A stretch of DNA of 64,000 bases from Isochrysis galbana (Eukaryota > Haptophyta > Isochrysidales > Isochrysidaceae), in assembly GCA_018136815.1 (NCBI GenBank), contig CM030931.1, positions 1,105,511 to 1,169,510 on the forward strand, written 5' to 3'. Position 1 is the first letter of the stretch. Every line of letters begins with the position of its first letter. A program made the position numbers and the translations under genes. Positions 11,530-21,990 of this stretch are shown piece after piece. The notes beneath the pieces were generated by a model. It saw only the letters and a list, made by a program, of their open reading frames with translations, ran no database searches and was not told where the DNA came from.

Positions 11530-11895
11530 GCGTCAGAGTTTTATTGTTGTGCTAGTATAACCTTAGTGCTGCGGGACCGTAGCCCTTCGACGGCAACGGA
11601 GCCCCTACCCCGCGATGGGGTGTGTGCGCGGTGGGCGCATGGCTCGTCCGGTGTCCCTAGATGGGAAATACGGTGCGGGGGCCTGCAAATACAAATACAG
11701 CCAAATACATATGTATTTGGCCTCCGGCCAAATACGTTTCAAATACATTCGAGGCCTACCACCCAGGACACGCTTCAAATACAGCCAAATACATATGTAT
11801 TTGGTCTCTGGCCAAATACGGTAAATACGTATTTCCCATCTAGGATGTGGCTAGGAATGCTAGCTAACAAGATGTCATACGACGCTATAAGTTCT
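11530..11895 (+). repeat. Family D repeat (copy 1), interrupted by a palindromic element
   Basis: CAGAGTTTTATTGTTGT, AACCTTAGTGCTGCGGGACCG, GGAGCCCCTACCCCGCGATG and ATGTGGCTAGGNATGCTAG match 18230-18415 in order. The copy here is split at 11655/11845 by the 189-bp element described next, while the 18-kb copy is continuous. A short start of the same family is at 38096-38140. Confidence 0.75.
11656..11844. mobile_element. Palindromic word-repeat element, family C (copy 1)
   Basis: The ends are perfect 17-bp inverted repeats (CCTAGATGGGAAATACG). Inside, the words AAATACA/CCAAATAC recur many times, including two copies of the palindrome CCAAATACATATGTATTTGG. A second copy lies at 43867-44048. 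It codes for nothing. The empty site at 18352 proves insertion. No clear target duplication is seen. Confidence 0.8.
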
Positions 11896-11976
11896 AACGC
11901 CGGGGCGGCCTGCGGGGACGCACGAGTGACATTCTGCGGCGGCACTTCCATTCCGTCCTCCCCCTCTCGCCTACTC

Positions 11977-12714
11977 ATGGAGACTCAGCGCGCGGAGGAG
12001 GGTGTGCCTGTAGCTATCGCGATCAACGGACAGAGGAATGCCTCGAACGAGGGGAAGCGCAGAATGCTTGCTTCTGCGCTTTTGGGGGCGTCTCTGATTG
12101 TCTTCATCCTTTTCGCTAGGACCGTATCTGATGCCCCAGCGAAGGTCGTCGACTCTTCCACCTCCGGCATTACTCCGGTGATTACGACAGGCGATGTGCT
12201 CTCCCAGATTCCAACAGGCGTGAAGAATGACCTGAATACGGCCTACACAAGCAACCCACTCTATTGGGACCCACATCAGCGTGACCATGTCATGCTGGCA
12301 GTGAGCCCTTCCAACGAAAACTGTGGGTCGTCTGGCAAGGAACTCATTCGTCCTTTCTATGTGAATAGCGCCTCGGATGGCGATCCGAGCTCCTTTAAGT
12401 GGTGCGACGGAGGTACCTGTTTGCTCACTTTGGAGATGGGCGGCGACACCCTCCACCACGATGTTGGCTATCTGAAACTAAGGGGCTGCCCAGTGAAGGA
12501 AGGCTACACCGTGCCATACCTGCGCATAATGAAAGTATTGATGGGCTCATATGACGTACTACATCTAGGCTGGGGCGCATGTGATCAAGGGGAGACCAAA
12601 TGCGAGGTAGGGAATGACATCAAGCTCACTGTTGGCGAGTGCAAGACCCTGTACCATCCATCCAAACCTGCGATGAAATACGACGTTTGTTATCACGGGC
12701 CCGGCCATTATTGA
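11977..12714 (+). CDS. Type II membrane protein with Cys-containing ectodomain, function unknown
   Basis: This is a single open frame of 245 residues. Residues 1-29 are polar, residues about 30-50 form a hydrophobic segment (MLASALLGASLIVFILFA), and the remainder is an ectodomain with several cysteines (ENCGSSG, KWCDGGTCLL, LRGCP, WGACDQGETKCE, YDVCYHG) that could pair in disulfides. The open frame extends upstream to 11566 only through the family D/C repeats, so the ATG at 11977 is preferred. I do not recognise the family; a surface or Golgi role is only inferred from topology. Confidence 0.55.
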   Translation: METQRAEEGVPVAIAINGQRNASNEGKRRMLASALLGASLIVFILFARTVSDAPAKVVDSSTSGITPVITTGDVLSQIPTGVKNDLNTAYTSNPLYWDPHQRDHVMLAVSPSNENCGSSGKELIRPFYVNSASDGDPSSFKWCDGGTCLLTLEMGGDTLHHDVGYLKLRGCPVKEGYTVPYLRIMKVLMGSYDVLHLGWGACDQGETKCEVGNDIKLTVGECKTLYHPSKPAMKYDVCYHGPGHY

Positions 12715-13064
12715 TCGATCGCCACGAGTAGATGTCACCATTACTCTCTGCCACCTATGCTCGCTGTTAGAGTCGCAACCAAGTCTACCGATGTGGTTGG
12801 GGGCGGGGGACGAGTGAGGGGCTTGAGAGAGGAAATAACAGGCTGCCATGAAGAGAGAGGGCTTGGTGCGGAGCCGAGGTTGAGCTCTTGCGCCGTTTAC
12901 AAAAGCACACAAACGCCAGCTGCAGCCAGGTCCATCGAAAGGAGCAGAATGCTCAAAATCCAACTTATTATTTTTAATATACTTCTTGAAATTCACGCCT
13001 CGCGCGTGTCCCTGGGGAAAAGTACGTTGGAGCGCCATGCCCATGCCCGTTCCCTATAAGATAA

Positions 13065-13930
13065 AACAACTGAGCGTTAGTACCACTACTCCCACTAGCC
13101 CGGTACTATCACGACACCCCTGAGCGCACCTGCCCGCACGCCTTGAAGTGGTGGCACAGACACATACGCATATGCATCCCTTCAAATCTCCCCCCTCGCA
13201 AACCCCCGGCTCCCATTATAACTCTCCACAAGCTACAATGAGGGAAAACCCAGTGAGGCGGACCGACCTACGTCGGGCGACTCACCGGGGGAAAACACCG
13301 GGGGGGGGGGAGGGACCTCTCGTCGAGAAGCAGAACGGCCCTTACAGCTCGCGCCGCGAGCAGTCCTCGAAGAAATAAATGACTGCGCCCCCCGATACCT
13401 GCCACAGGGACGTCTTGAGCCACTCCCTTCCTCTCTTCCTCCTGTCGCCAGCCGCCCCCCTTCGCCCGTTTGCTAACGCAAACGGGGCCCGTTTCTTACC
13501 GCACTCCATCGGGGGGGGTGCAAAACCCCCCCTCTCCCTCTCTCCATTCTCCTCCACCCCTCTCCCTGCGGCGCGTCGCCATGCGGCGCGCCACGGCCTG
13601 CTCTCAGAGGGCCTTTGGGGGCTCCCAGCTCCCAGAGGGCCAGCTAGGGCAGCTCAGGGGGCAGTGGAGGCTGGGGCTCAGCCCCTGGCCCCCCCTGCCT
13701 CTCCCACGCTGGCCACGCTGGCCATTGGAGCCTCCCAGTGGCCTCTGTATGCCTGACGACCAGGGGAGGGGGGGGAGTCAGCTCGAGGGCAGGCCCAGTA
13801 TGGGCGTGGGAGTGCGAGTCGCGGCCCGCGCCCACGAAGGGTCTGGGCCAGGATGATGATTGCCCAGCCCCTGCCAGAGGGGCTGAGGTTGATTGTACGG
13901 GCCCACCCCGGGGGGTGTCCGCGATGCTGT
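13065..13930 (+). repeat. Family B dispersed element (most complete copy)
   Basis: It begins CTGAGCGTTAGTACCACTAC with a hairpin TAGTACC/GGTACTA around a 16-nt loop, then GGGAAAACCCAGTGAGGCGG, a CCGTTTGC-TAAC-GCAAACGG palindrome near 13468-13487, and a C-rich body to CGGGGGGTGTCCGCGATG. Other copies are at 31235-31690, 38261-38430, 39395-39455, 44577-44690 and, inverted and split by an LTR element, 50890-51347 with 53720-54150. It has no convincing coding capacity. Confidence 0.7.
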
Positions 13931-14135
13931 CGACCATGGGCCTCCGCGCTGTGCCGCTGACGTCGACGCCAAAGCTCGAGCATCCACCCGACCCAGGGTA
14001 CGCCCCGGACGGCGAGCGTGACATCATCAACGCCGAGTGGATGAACCTCCTGGGCTACGAGGCCTTTCAAGTCGCCTCGCTCTACCGAGATTCGCCGCAC
14101 TTCGAGCATGAGAAATGGGTGGGACGATGCGTACA
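13920..14135 (+). pseudogene. Unidentified coding-like fragment
   Basis: The frame contains a plausible protein segment (DGERDIINAEWMNLLGYEAF, ASLYRDSPHFEHEKW) of normal composition, sandwiched between family B and the G-rich repeat end. No start, no splice partners and no family are recognised. It may be a captured exon or an element ORF remnant. Confidence 0.3.
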
Positions 14136-14224
14136 AATAGGTTGCCGCGTCAAGCTTCCGAATTTGTGCTCAAAGGGCCCACGGGTGCTCTCGTCTTCTA
14201 TTTTCAGCGTCGCCTTCAACGTTT

Positions 14225-14400
14225 GGCTTCTCGGTTATCCTGGGTTCCTCTCGCCATCTAAGCCCTTTACCCCTATCCCCCTAGTAGTGCACGGGGGGAG
14301 TCGCCTTATTGCCGGGTGTAAAGGGCCGGGGGAGTGGGGGTGTAGAAAGTTTTGCTGCGTGAGTAGAAAGTAGAGGGGCCACGGCCGCGTGTGCGGTGAG
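14225..14400 (+). repeat. Retroposon 3' end, CCTAGTAGTGCACGGGG / GCGGTGAGACTATT type
   Basis: It shares CTAAGCCCTNNACCCC, CCCCCTAGTAGTGCACGGGG, GGGTGTAGAAAGT and the terminal GCGGTAAGAATATT-type motif with 23365-23540, 33600-33760 and, inverted, 61845-62000. It is the 3' part of a hairpin-starting retroposon subfamily. Confidence 0.6.
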
Positions 14401-14404
14401 ACTA

Positions 14405-14960
14405 TTAAAAATAAAAAATAATTAATGTTATATCCTAGCCAACCCCACTAGCTATTTGGACACAACTTTTCCGTCCCGGAATCCCGCCATGCCTGACGAG
14501 CCAGGTGTGGCTCCCACGTGGCCGCAGATTAAGAATTTAATTGAAGCTTTTGTTGCGCAGGCCCCTTTTGGTGAGGGTTGAGTTGACTGGTCGGGTCTGT
14601 GACTCGTGCTTGTGCACGAGGCCAGAGCCGCGACTGTGTAGGCGGCCCAGCCCGGAGGCTTTCCCTATGGAAGGTGTTCCTTCGTTGCCCCATCCCATTG
14701 TGGAGCTGGCCACATGTGGCTGGAAGGAGGAGCTGGTCTGTGTGACCATGGTGGCCATGGTGGCCGTGTTGGTGTGGGGCTTGCTGGTGGTGGCACGGGC
14801 CGTGGCTCGTGCTCACCTGGTCTGCCTTGGGTGTTGCTCTCGCGTGCTTCGACGGCGCGTCGTTGAGTGTGGCCCGTTCGGCCAGCGCGGCGGGGGTGAC
14901 GGCAGGGGAGGAGGGGAGCGACGCGCGCTCCATGACCCTATCTTTTTAAAGATAGTTGAA
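14405..14960 (-). mobile_element. Hairpin-start retroposon with MERA-type ORF
   Basis: Read on the minus strand it starts with the hairpin CTATCTTT-AA-AAAGATAG (14955-14938), then GGTC and the start codon of an open frame (14933-14529) opening MERASLPSSPAV. It ends at the ATATCCTAGCCAACCCC terminus (14430) with an A/T-rich tail. The opening ATGGAGCGCGC is shared with elements at 20101, 21634 and 39748. The protein has a His/Gln-rich stretch and no recognised domain. Confidence 0.6.
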
Positions 14961-15141
14961 TCCGACTTCCGACGAGAGGCCTGGTTTTACATATGAGCCG
15001 TCCAGTTCTATGTAAAACCAGACTTGGAAAGCGCAAACCCATGAGTGAAAAATATCCTAAGACCACTCGAACAAGGTACCGGCAGTCCCCGGAACGCTTA
15101 ACGCCCCCTTCATTTTTTGATGTGTTTGAAGTGATGTCACT

Positions 15142-18130
15142 TCACCGACGCATTTCGTCTAGTCCCACTTCCCTTGTTCCACACAGCATCTTGTTCCAGC
15201 GCGCCATGAGACATGCCTCACTATGGTGTCCGTGGGAGAGCTCACTGCACCTCTGTTCATCGAACGCCGCATCTATCCATGCTGTGAGCAAAGCTTGAGA
15301 CCAAGATGCGCTCTTGTGCCGGACTCCGTGCCTTGCTGCCCTTGGGCCGGACTCCACTTCATCGCCTTCCATCATCACCCGCCGTTCCTTCATGGCATCA
15401 TTTACATCCGTCGAATGAGCCGCACGAGCAACCATCCTTCTCCACTCTGCATCGAGGCTAGGAGACAACGGTACCCATCGCCCCGCGCGGCGCTCCTCAA
15501 TTGAAGCTCTCCACAACTCTCCGACCTCGCTCCACAACGGACACCATCGGCAGCCACCCAAACGCCACCGCCGCGAACATGCTGCGGTCGAGGTCGAGAC
15601 TCGGGCAGACATCGCTAGCCTTGCGTTGGTAGAGCCTTTCGCAGATCGGTTGGACCTCTCCCCGTCCGCGCCCACGAGCCGGAAGCCTACACCACTAGAA
15701 CTTCCGCGAGAAGCTTTGGATGAGTCGTTTGCCCGACCAATCAATGCTGGGCCCATTGCATTTCGCTCGTACAAGGAAAATAGTACCGCCTCCGGAGGCA
15801 ATCGTGGCGTGCCTCCTCCCGCAGAGTCGCGGGTGATACCTTCCTCTTCTTCGGGCACAACATCTGCCAGCGTGAGCGTGTCCATGAGCATTGCCGCCTT
15901 GATCGACGAGTCACGAGCGCAGGGTGGCGTAATCCCAGGTTCTTCCTCGGGAGCAAGTGATGGAGTCCCGTTCATTTCTATCAGCCAAACGTTCCATTCA
16001 GCGTCGATGAGCAAGTCAACACCTAGAAGCTCAAAGTTTGTAGCCCATTCTGCAGGAGAAGATAGGCCCAACGCCATCAGACCTTCTCGAGAAGCCCGCG
16101 ACAGCTGAGGCAACGCTGATGCCCATGTGAGCAACACGACACGCTGAATACTACGCTGCAGAATCGACGCTTGCGCGCGAGGATTCCTGCCACTTTGATG
16201 TACAGCACTGCCATTATCACCATGTGTTGCGTGACCTTCGTCCTTGGGAGCATGAACTGCGGCTAAGAAAACCAGCATGTCACTCAACCTCCATCGCTGT
16301 ACTCGCGGTGGCAATACTAGAGATAGAGTGCGGGCGGCAAGTTCCTCCGCGCCATCGGAAGACACGAGTCCACGACGCCGACTGCGTGACGCCTTGTTAT
16401 GATTGACGAATGCGTTGGTAATGAATGACGTGCGTTCCAGGGAAAACGGGTCGTATCTACGACATGGAATGAAGCACTTTGTGTCAGTTGGAGGAGCCAC
16501 GCAGACGCATGGGATCTCATTGATGACAAATTCTGAGCTTACGCGTATGTAGAAAGAATTCTTTGCTGTAGTGCAGGCAAAAATACTTGCGTGACACTCG
16601 ACATTGACAAACCCATCCTAGGGTAGGCGGGTCGAGAGTCGATGATGGTCGAATAGAAGTAGTTTCGTGCATGCACGGCCCCACAAATAAGAAGCGCGAG
16701 TCGCCTATTCCCGCTTAAATTCTAGGCATGGAATTTTCATACCTATCCGTTGCGAAGAGGGCGAAGCCCTCGGGGTAGATGTACACCCGCAAAGGTAATG
16801 CACACGTTACTAGCGAGTACAGCCGGAGAGAGAATTTCAGTCCTGGCAGGGTCGTTCGTGGAGAGGTCATATGCGCGCTATCGCGCCATACACATTACTT
16901 TGTGTTCCAGTATGGGTGCGAAGATTGATCTAAGGCATGTTTGGAGCGCATGTTGCGACAGCACCTGCAATGAGCAGCGGAGCCTCCAGAAATTGTTGGA
17001 TCACAGTGGTCGGATGTGCAGCTAGGGCGGCCGACACGGCTGAGGCCTCATCCAGAATGTCCGCGACATCCACCAAGCGTACGCCATCTCCACGATGCTG
17101 CTCACGTTTGAGCAACCAACGACTTGAAGTACTTCGCAAGGTGTGCTTCCAATCAGCCGACTGTGACAACGAGGCCCATATGTGCGATGCAGGGAAGAAT
17201 CGACGAGTGCCTATTACTCGGTTGGGAGCGCTGAACCCGTCAATACTATCCCTAGTCACTTCAATGTCTTGTCGCTGATCTCCATCTCGAGCTATGTCCT
17301 TCCTTGCCATGCGGCCCTCCATGTTCAGGTCATCGAGGAGCCCTGAAGCGGTTGCAGCATGCAAGGTCTCCACAAGTTTTGTCTTGTTGGACAAATGATC
17401 TATTCCCCACATCCTAGATTGAGAGAGAGTACGGGATTGGACAATATCAAGGTCGGGTGTTGGTGTATAGCTTCGATAGTGCCAAGAAGGCCTCAGAGCA
17501 TGCCATGCTAGTTTCATGGCGCATGGAGCGCCGCATGCTTAGCAAAACGAGGTGAAAGTCTGAACGAGGGACGCATGTGCCACACCTGTTAATGCGCTGG
17601 CATGGCATCAATCTCCACTGCCGCCAATCTGGCGCTGCAGGAGCCCAAAAATTGGGCGTGAAGATTACATCGGAGAATGGCAATATGCAGCCCTGCACAG
17701 TGTTCTGCAGTGCCTGCACTTCTGAGAGCACAAGTCTGTGCCGCGTATGTGAGCCCACTCTGGAAAAGCAATTGCCCCTGTAACCGGCCCGAGACAGCAT
17801 GGGTCCGAGGATTGCGAATGCATTCCAGGCGCGCCGTCGCCCATTGTGGCTTGTTACCGCATCGTATGCATTGAGGCACCGCAGTGGGCGCCAGGAGGCA
17901 CTTTGCGACTGCAAGCTCCAGGGAGCCCAGGGGTTGCAAGCATCAATCTGCTCTCCCTGCGGTTGCTCGGCCTTGGGTGTTGTTATGCCGCGGTCATCCC
18001 ATTGCAGATGAATTGTTCTGTTGTTCGACCCGCGTTGCACGACGGTGTTCAGCAAATGTCTGTCGACAACAACTAGTCCGAGCAGGCTAATTGCGCCGAC
18101 AATGGAAATGCGCCTCAGGGAAGGGGGCAT
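15142..18130 (-). CDS. Tubulin-tyrosine-ligase-like (TTL/TTLL) protein with N-terminal membrane anchor, 4 exons
   Basis: The exons on the minus strand are 18130-17586, 17413-16965, 16842-16743 and 16456-15142; all introns are GT-AG and the phases close at 803 codons (802 residues). TTL ATP-grasp blocks appear in order: CQRINRMWGIDHLSNKTKLV, RWLLKREQHRGDGVRLVDVA, VIQQFLEAPLLIAG then LKFSLRLYSLVTC, YIYPEGFALFATDR, FITNAFVNHNK and FELLGVDLLIDAEWNVWLIE followed by MNGTPSL (the E-x-N metal pair). Members ligate amino acids to tubulin or other proteins. Unusual here: residues about 8-27 form a hydrophobic segment (IVGAISLLGLVVV) predicting a signal anchor, and the usual Asp of the KFDxR motif is Ser. 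The last 220 residues are unrecognised. An upstream in-frame ATG at 18190 is possible. Confidence 0.85.
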
Positions 18131-18229
18131 CGACTTGGCATCTGAGCCTCTGCGCCTTGTCCCCGAGCAAGTGCTTGTACGGGCTATCACCGCCTTTCCT
18201 CTTCGATACTCACAGCTCTCGCCCCCTTC

Positions 18230-18415
18230 GTCAGAGTTTTATTGTTGTGGTTAGTTTAACCTTAGTGCTGCGGGACCGTACCCCTTCGAGGCCAACGGAG
18301 CCCCTACCCCGCGATGGGGGTGTGCGCGGTTGGCGCATGGCTCGTCCCGTGTATGTGGCTAGGGATGCTAGCCAACAAGATGCTCTACAAGGCTACAATT
18401 CTTATCTTGGTACAC
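18230..18415 (+). repeat. Family D repeat (copy 2, uninterrupted)
   Basis: It is the empty-site counterpart of 11530-11895: CTCGTCCCGTGT is followed directly by ATGTGGCTAGGGATG with no palindromic element between. It lies immediately upstream of the TTL-like gene start. Confidence 0.75.
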
Positions 18416-18454
18416 CTGCCGAGAGACGAGAGACCACTGCTTATCCACTTCAAC

Positions 18455-18965
18455 TTCTAGGGCGGTCAAAGGTCAAAGGTCAAACACTATTTTTAACTTC
18501 TAAGGGTGTAAAAATGAAAAAGTCAGGATTGAGGAAATACACCAAAGTAAAGCAGTAGAAACCCCGGAAAACACCTATCTAGCACATATTCGGTGCCCTT
18601 TGGGCCCCAGACCCCCCCCCGGGAGCCCCCACACCCCACAATGAATAAGCGTAACCCAAAAACCAAAAACGGCAAAACAGGAAACAGGCCTAAATACTCT
18701 ATCTCGGAGAGCAGGAATTCAAAACGACGCCGGGCGCGCTACGAGACCGTTCTCGTTCCTCAGCCCGGTGTCCGGCCCGCGTCAAGCCCCATATATCCAG
18801 GTGCCGCCCAGCCAGCGACGCCAATCGCGCGCTAGGGGTAGGCCAGGATATCCACAAATTTTTGCCCAAATATCCATGAAATACATCCAAAAAATATCCA
18901 ACCCATAACCCCAAATATCTCAAGAAATATCCACAATCTACTATTATAATAGTACACATCTATAC
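18455..18965. repeat. Family E repeat (copy 2) with ATATCC word array
   Basis: It begins GGGCGGTCAAAGG and parallels 280-580. The right part (18838-18960) is an array of the word AAATATCCA and near variants, at least five times in 120 bp, with irregular spacing. Confidence 0.65.
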
Positions 18966-19239
18966 CTTCGCCGCGCCGACGCCCGGTGCGCCCGGCGTCC
19001 CACCTCTCCAAACCTCCCTCTCCACCCCCCTCCACTTCCATGCACTCACTCTCCACCAGCCCTTTCCCCTCTCTGCCCTCTCTCCTCTCCCTCCCATCTT
19101 CAATCCACCCCTCTCCCGTCCCCTCCTCTCCCGGCTGTGAGTGACACGGCCTGGCTGAGGCTAAGAGGCTGCAACCTCAGGTTTGGTGTTTGGTTGTTTT
19201 TTTACAAATGCCCCCGTGAATAGGATATAAAAAATTTCA
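18966..19239. other. C/T-rich intergenic
   Basis: Low-complexity pyrimidine-rich sequence (CCTCTCCACCCCCCTCC and similar), with no gene or partner repeat recognised. Confidence 0.3.
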
Positions 19240-19887
19240 GAAGCGCGGCTTGGTCTCGCCACGCTCGGCAAAGGAGGAAGGAGGGGATGCGGCGGCGGCG
19301 ATGGAGGTGGAGGTGACGGCGGGGGAGGCGGGAGTGGTCTCGATGAAGTCGCTGTGCGATTGCTCGATCATCGCGCGGTGTGCTGCGCATGCGCATTGCG
19401 GCGCTCGAGGACGCCGCCGATTCGGAGGCGCTGCAACCTCATCGTCGTTGCTATCGTGGCGCTCGTCGTTGGGCTGTTGCTCCGCTCCCTCGGCATGGTC
19501 GGCGCGGCAACGGCGATCGCCGTGGTGTTGCTTTGCCCTGTCGGTGGCTTGATTTTGTGCTCGCTGGTTGGCGGCGACACGCTCTTGTTCAGCATTCCGT
19601 TTGGCGGCGGCTTGCTGTTCGGCTTCTTTCGCCTTCTGTGCGGCGGCGGCTGGCGCACGGACTCGAGGGCGGCGGCACTCATGGCTCGGGCAGAGCAACA
19701 TCGGCCGTGCACGCGCGTACCGCCCAAGTCGCGCGCACCCTCGCACTCTACGCAGGCGGCGTAGGTTAAGGCGCCCTCGTTGGCGCCGACGACGAAACAC
19801 GTGCCACATACTGGGCGTAGTTACGTTTCAGAGAAATCGTCAAGGCGGTGGAGCCCCTCTCGTTGCGCGCATCGACGTTCGCGCCGG
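19240..19887 (-). pseudogene. Ankyrin-repeat exon followed by Cys-rich and coiled-coil remnants
   Basis: On the minus strand a strong acceptor (CCCTTTCCCTTTTTTTTAG) opens an exon at 19887 with an ankyrin unit (GANVDARNERGSTALTISLK) that stops at 19767. Downstream, other frames hold CVECEGARDLGG-like Cys residues and a charged helix (AQKAKEAEQQAAAKRNAEQE). No single frame or splice set links the parts, and no upstream exon is recognised, so this may be a decayed or partly assembled gene. Confidence 0.35.
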
Positions 19888-20074
19888 CTAAAAAAAAGGG
19901 AAAGGGAGCCTCAAGTTGCATCCTCTCAACTCTTGCACTCGCGCGCAGCATGCATGCACGCCCTCACTCGCACGAAATATGATACCCGGTTTCTTTCAGA
20001 TGCTGAAAAAACAACGTGCAACGTGAGAGCATGGGGCTACACGCCCCGAGCAACAAACATCTTAAAAAATGATA

Positions 20075-20250
20075 AACCCAACTATCAGTAAACTGATAGG
20101 GTCATGGAGCGCGCGCCGCTCCCCGGGGGGTGACCCACTGACCCACCCGAAACGCCCACTTGGCCAGTGGGGGCGACCATGCCGACTCATTCTCTTCACC
20201 CGGGCGACCAGCTCGAAACACTGTGGGACCCCCCTAAAAAAGTGAACGCG
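20075..20250 (+). mobile_element. 5' end fragment of hairpin-start retroposon
   Basis: The hairpin CTATCAGT-AA-ACTGATAG (20082-20099) is followed by GGTC and ATGGAGCGCGCGCC, then a stop after nine codons. Stem position and flanks match the 14955 copy, with two base pairs changed on both strands. Confidence 0.6.
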
Positions 20251-20351
20251 ACTATTTATTGTTTGAGTAAAATGTAATAATTTCGAGGTGCTACTGAGTG
20301 AACAAAGGATGTGAACGAGAACCAGAACGAGTTCCGCAAAATAAATGAGCA

Positions 20352-20801
20352 ATGCGGCTTTGGCTGGCAGGACTTCTTTCGCCGCCCTGGTCAACCTTCT
20401 CCCCGGATCGCTCCAGGACAGTTGCAATCCGTACCTATCCACTGATAGGTATGCCCTCCTGGATTCCCTTGCATCTTCACGTCGCAATCTGCTGTGGCAA
20501 CATTGTGTTCGATTTTGTTCCAGATGAAGCCACGTCGCCATTGACCTTGGCACAACTGCTGTCGGGATCAGCAGTGACTGCGCGAATTCGTCAACGGCCG
20601 AGAGGAAGTCTCGATCGGTGGCGAGTTCTAGGCGAAACTTCCCGAACTCAGTGTGACCTGGCGACATGGGCGGCTGAGTATCCTGCTGAACTATCACTCC
20701 TGGACAACAACTGCTGGACATTTGCTTCGGCGCTGGTGTGCTTCGCCCTCGAGGAACGGGACGGCCATGGGGCGGCTGCTCCGAGCCGTCCTGAGCAATA
20801 G
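20352..20801 (+). CDS. Conserved protein of unknown function (FDFVP / NNCWTFA type)
   Basis: This 149-residue frame includes HVAICCGNIVFDFVPDEATS, a VTARIRQRPRG segment and LSLLDNNCWTFASALV. From memory this pattern (FDFxP, a xVxxRxRxRP stretch, then NxCxxxxxxLV near the end) belongs to a plant and algal family without assigned function, so it is likely a real gene or exon. ATG at 20352 gives the longest frame; an upstream exon cannot be excluded. A long antisense frame (20874-20062) has no recognisable motifs and is treated as a shadow. Confidence 0.55.
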   Translation: MRLWLAGLLSPPWSTFSPDRSRTVAIRTYPLIGMPSWIPLHLHVAICCGNIVFDFVPDEATSPLTLAQLLSGSAVTARIRQRPRGSLDRWRVLGETSRTQCDLATWAAEYPAELSLLDNNCWTFASALVCFALEERDGHGAAAPSRPEQ

Positions 20802-21345
20802 GCCCGTCTTCTTCTCGAGCGTGCTGTGTTGTGTATGGCCTGAACCAATACACTGCGTTGATGCATTTTGGCAAATATTACACACAACTCTACCGGAAGA
20901 CCAAGGGGCAAGGGGCAAGGTGAGGACACAGACATGCTGGCTCAGCGCGGCTCACGTCGCGACCCTTATCCATGAGCCCTAGAGATACAGGTAGAATCAT
21001 ATGTACTGGCGCAGTAATATTGGCGCCTAGGGAAAATGGCTGCCCCTATCGTCGCTAGGGGCGAGCCTTCTTTCTTGAAAGAAGCAAGAATCGCACTTTC
21101 CATCCGGCTTCCCTTGTTGACTAAGATTAACTTGCTAAGAGCACATTCCTTCCAGGAGTTGACATTTTGAGACGACACGTGGCGAAACGTCACAGCATGT
21201 AGCGCGATGGAACGCCCTCAACAAATTGTTCTAATTTTGTGATTGAACCTTAGAAATGCCATGGCCATAAATTAGTAGTAAATATAAATATGTAAATATC
21301 AACATCAATATTATAAAATAATATATATATACTGATGAATGATAT
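20802..21345. other. Intergenic, A/T-rich toward the right
   Basis: No gene or repeat partner is recognised. From about 21230 to 21345 the sequence is strongly A/T-rich (AATAATATATATATAC), adjoining the retroposon terminus at 21350. Confidence 0.35.
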
Positions 21346-21566
21346 ATCCTAGCCAACCCCACTAGCTAATTGGACACAACGTTTCCGTCCCGGAATCCCG
21401 CCATGCCTCACGAGCCGAGTGTCCGAGTGTCCGAGTGATACCATGGGGATGGGGCACTGCCCCCTCCCCTCGTCATTTGTCCCCCCTCCTCCTCCAGTGC
21501 ACGCACCGACCCTGCGCACCTCAGCGCGTCCTTTCCTCGAGTCCACGCTGGGGGGAAACCCTTTTC
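21346..21566 (-). mobile_element. Family A retroposon, 3' portion only
   Basis: The segment from ATATCCTAGCCAACCCC through CCGTCCCGGAATCCCGCCATG to TCCACGCTGGGGGGAAACCC matches 45910-46140. It is truncated where the LINE 3'-end motif (AAATCTGAAGATTCTGGGCT, 21567-21600) begins. Confidence 0.7.
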
Positions 21567-21607
21567 GGAAAAAAAAAATCTGAAGATTCTGGGCTACTCG
21601 CCTACTA

Positions 21608-21990
21608 ATCCAACTAAGTTTATACTTGGTCACGATGGAGCGCGCCGGCGCGACTCCCCTCTCTTTCGGGCCCCCCGCCGAGGGCGGCCCCCCTGCCCAC
21701 ATGGACCTGTCGCTGGCAAAGCGGCCGCGTCCGCCCTCAGAGGCCGAGCAGGTGCGCGCGACCCCGGTCGCGTCACACGGCCCGTGGCCTCGGCCACACC
21801 ACACACAGCAGCCATGCTGGCATGCTGGCCCCCCCCATGGATGGGGGACAGCAGACTGCAGACTACAGGAAGACAGCATCAAGCAGGAGAGACCTGCACT
21901 CCATTGGGCATGCCTTATGGCAGAGGCCCCTCCCATCCTGGCAAGGGTCGCGCCGCCTCGGCGGCGTCTCCGAACGTGAATGGCCTTGGA
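21608..21990 (+). mobile_element. MERA-type hairpin-start retroposon
   Basis: CAACTAAGTTTATACTTGGT (hairpin) is followed by CACGATGGAGCGCGCC. The frame at 21634 opens MERAGATPLSFGPPAEGG and includes RPRPPSEAEQVRATPVASHG. The inverted copy at 39460-39775 keeps the same protein segment with substitutions, so the ORF was probably functional in the ancestor. Confidence 0.6.

Noticed and set aside
20062..20874. 270-residue minus-strand frame
   Set aside because: It is antisense to the frame with the FDFVP/NNCWTFA motifs and has no motifs itself.
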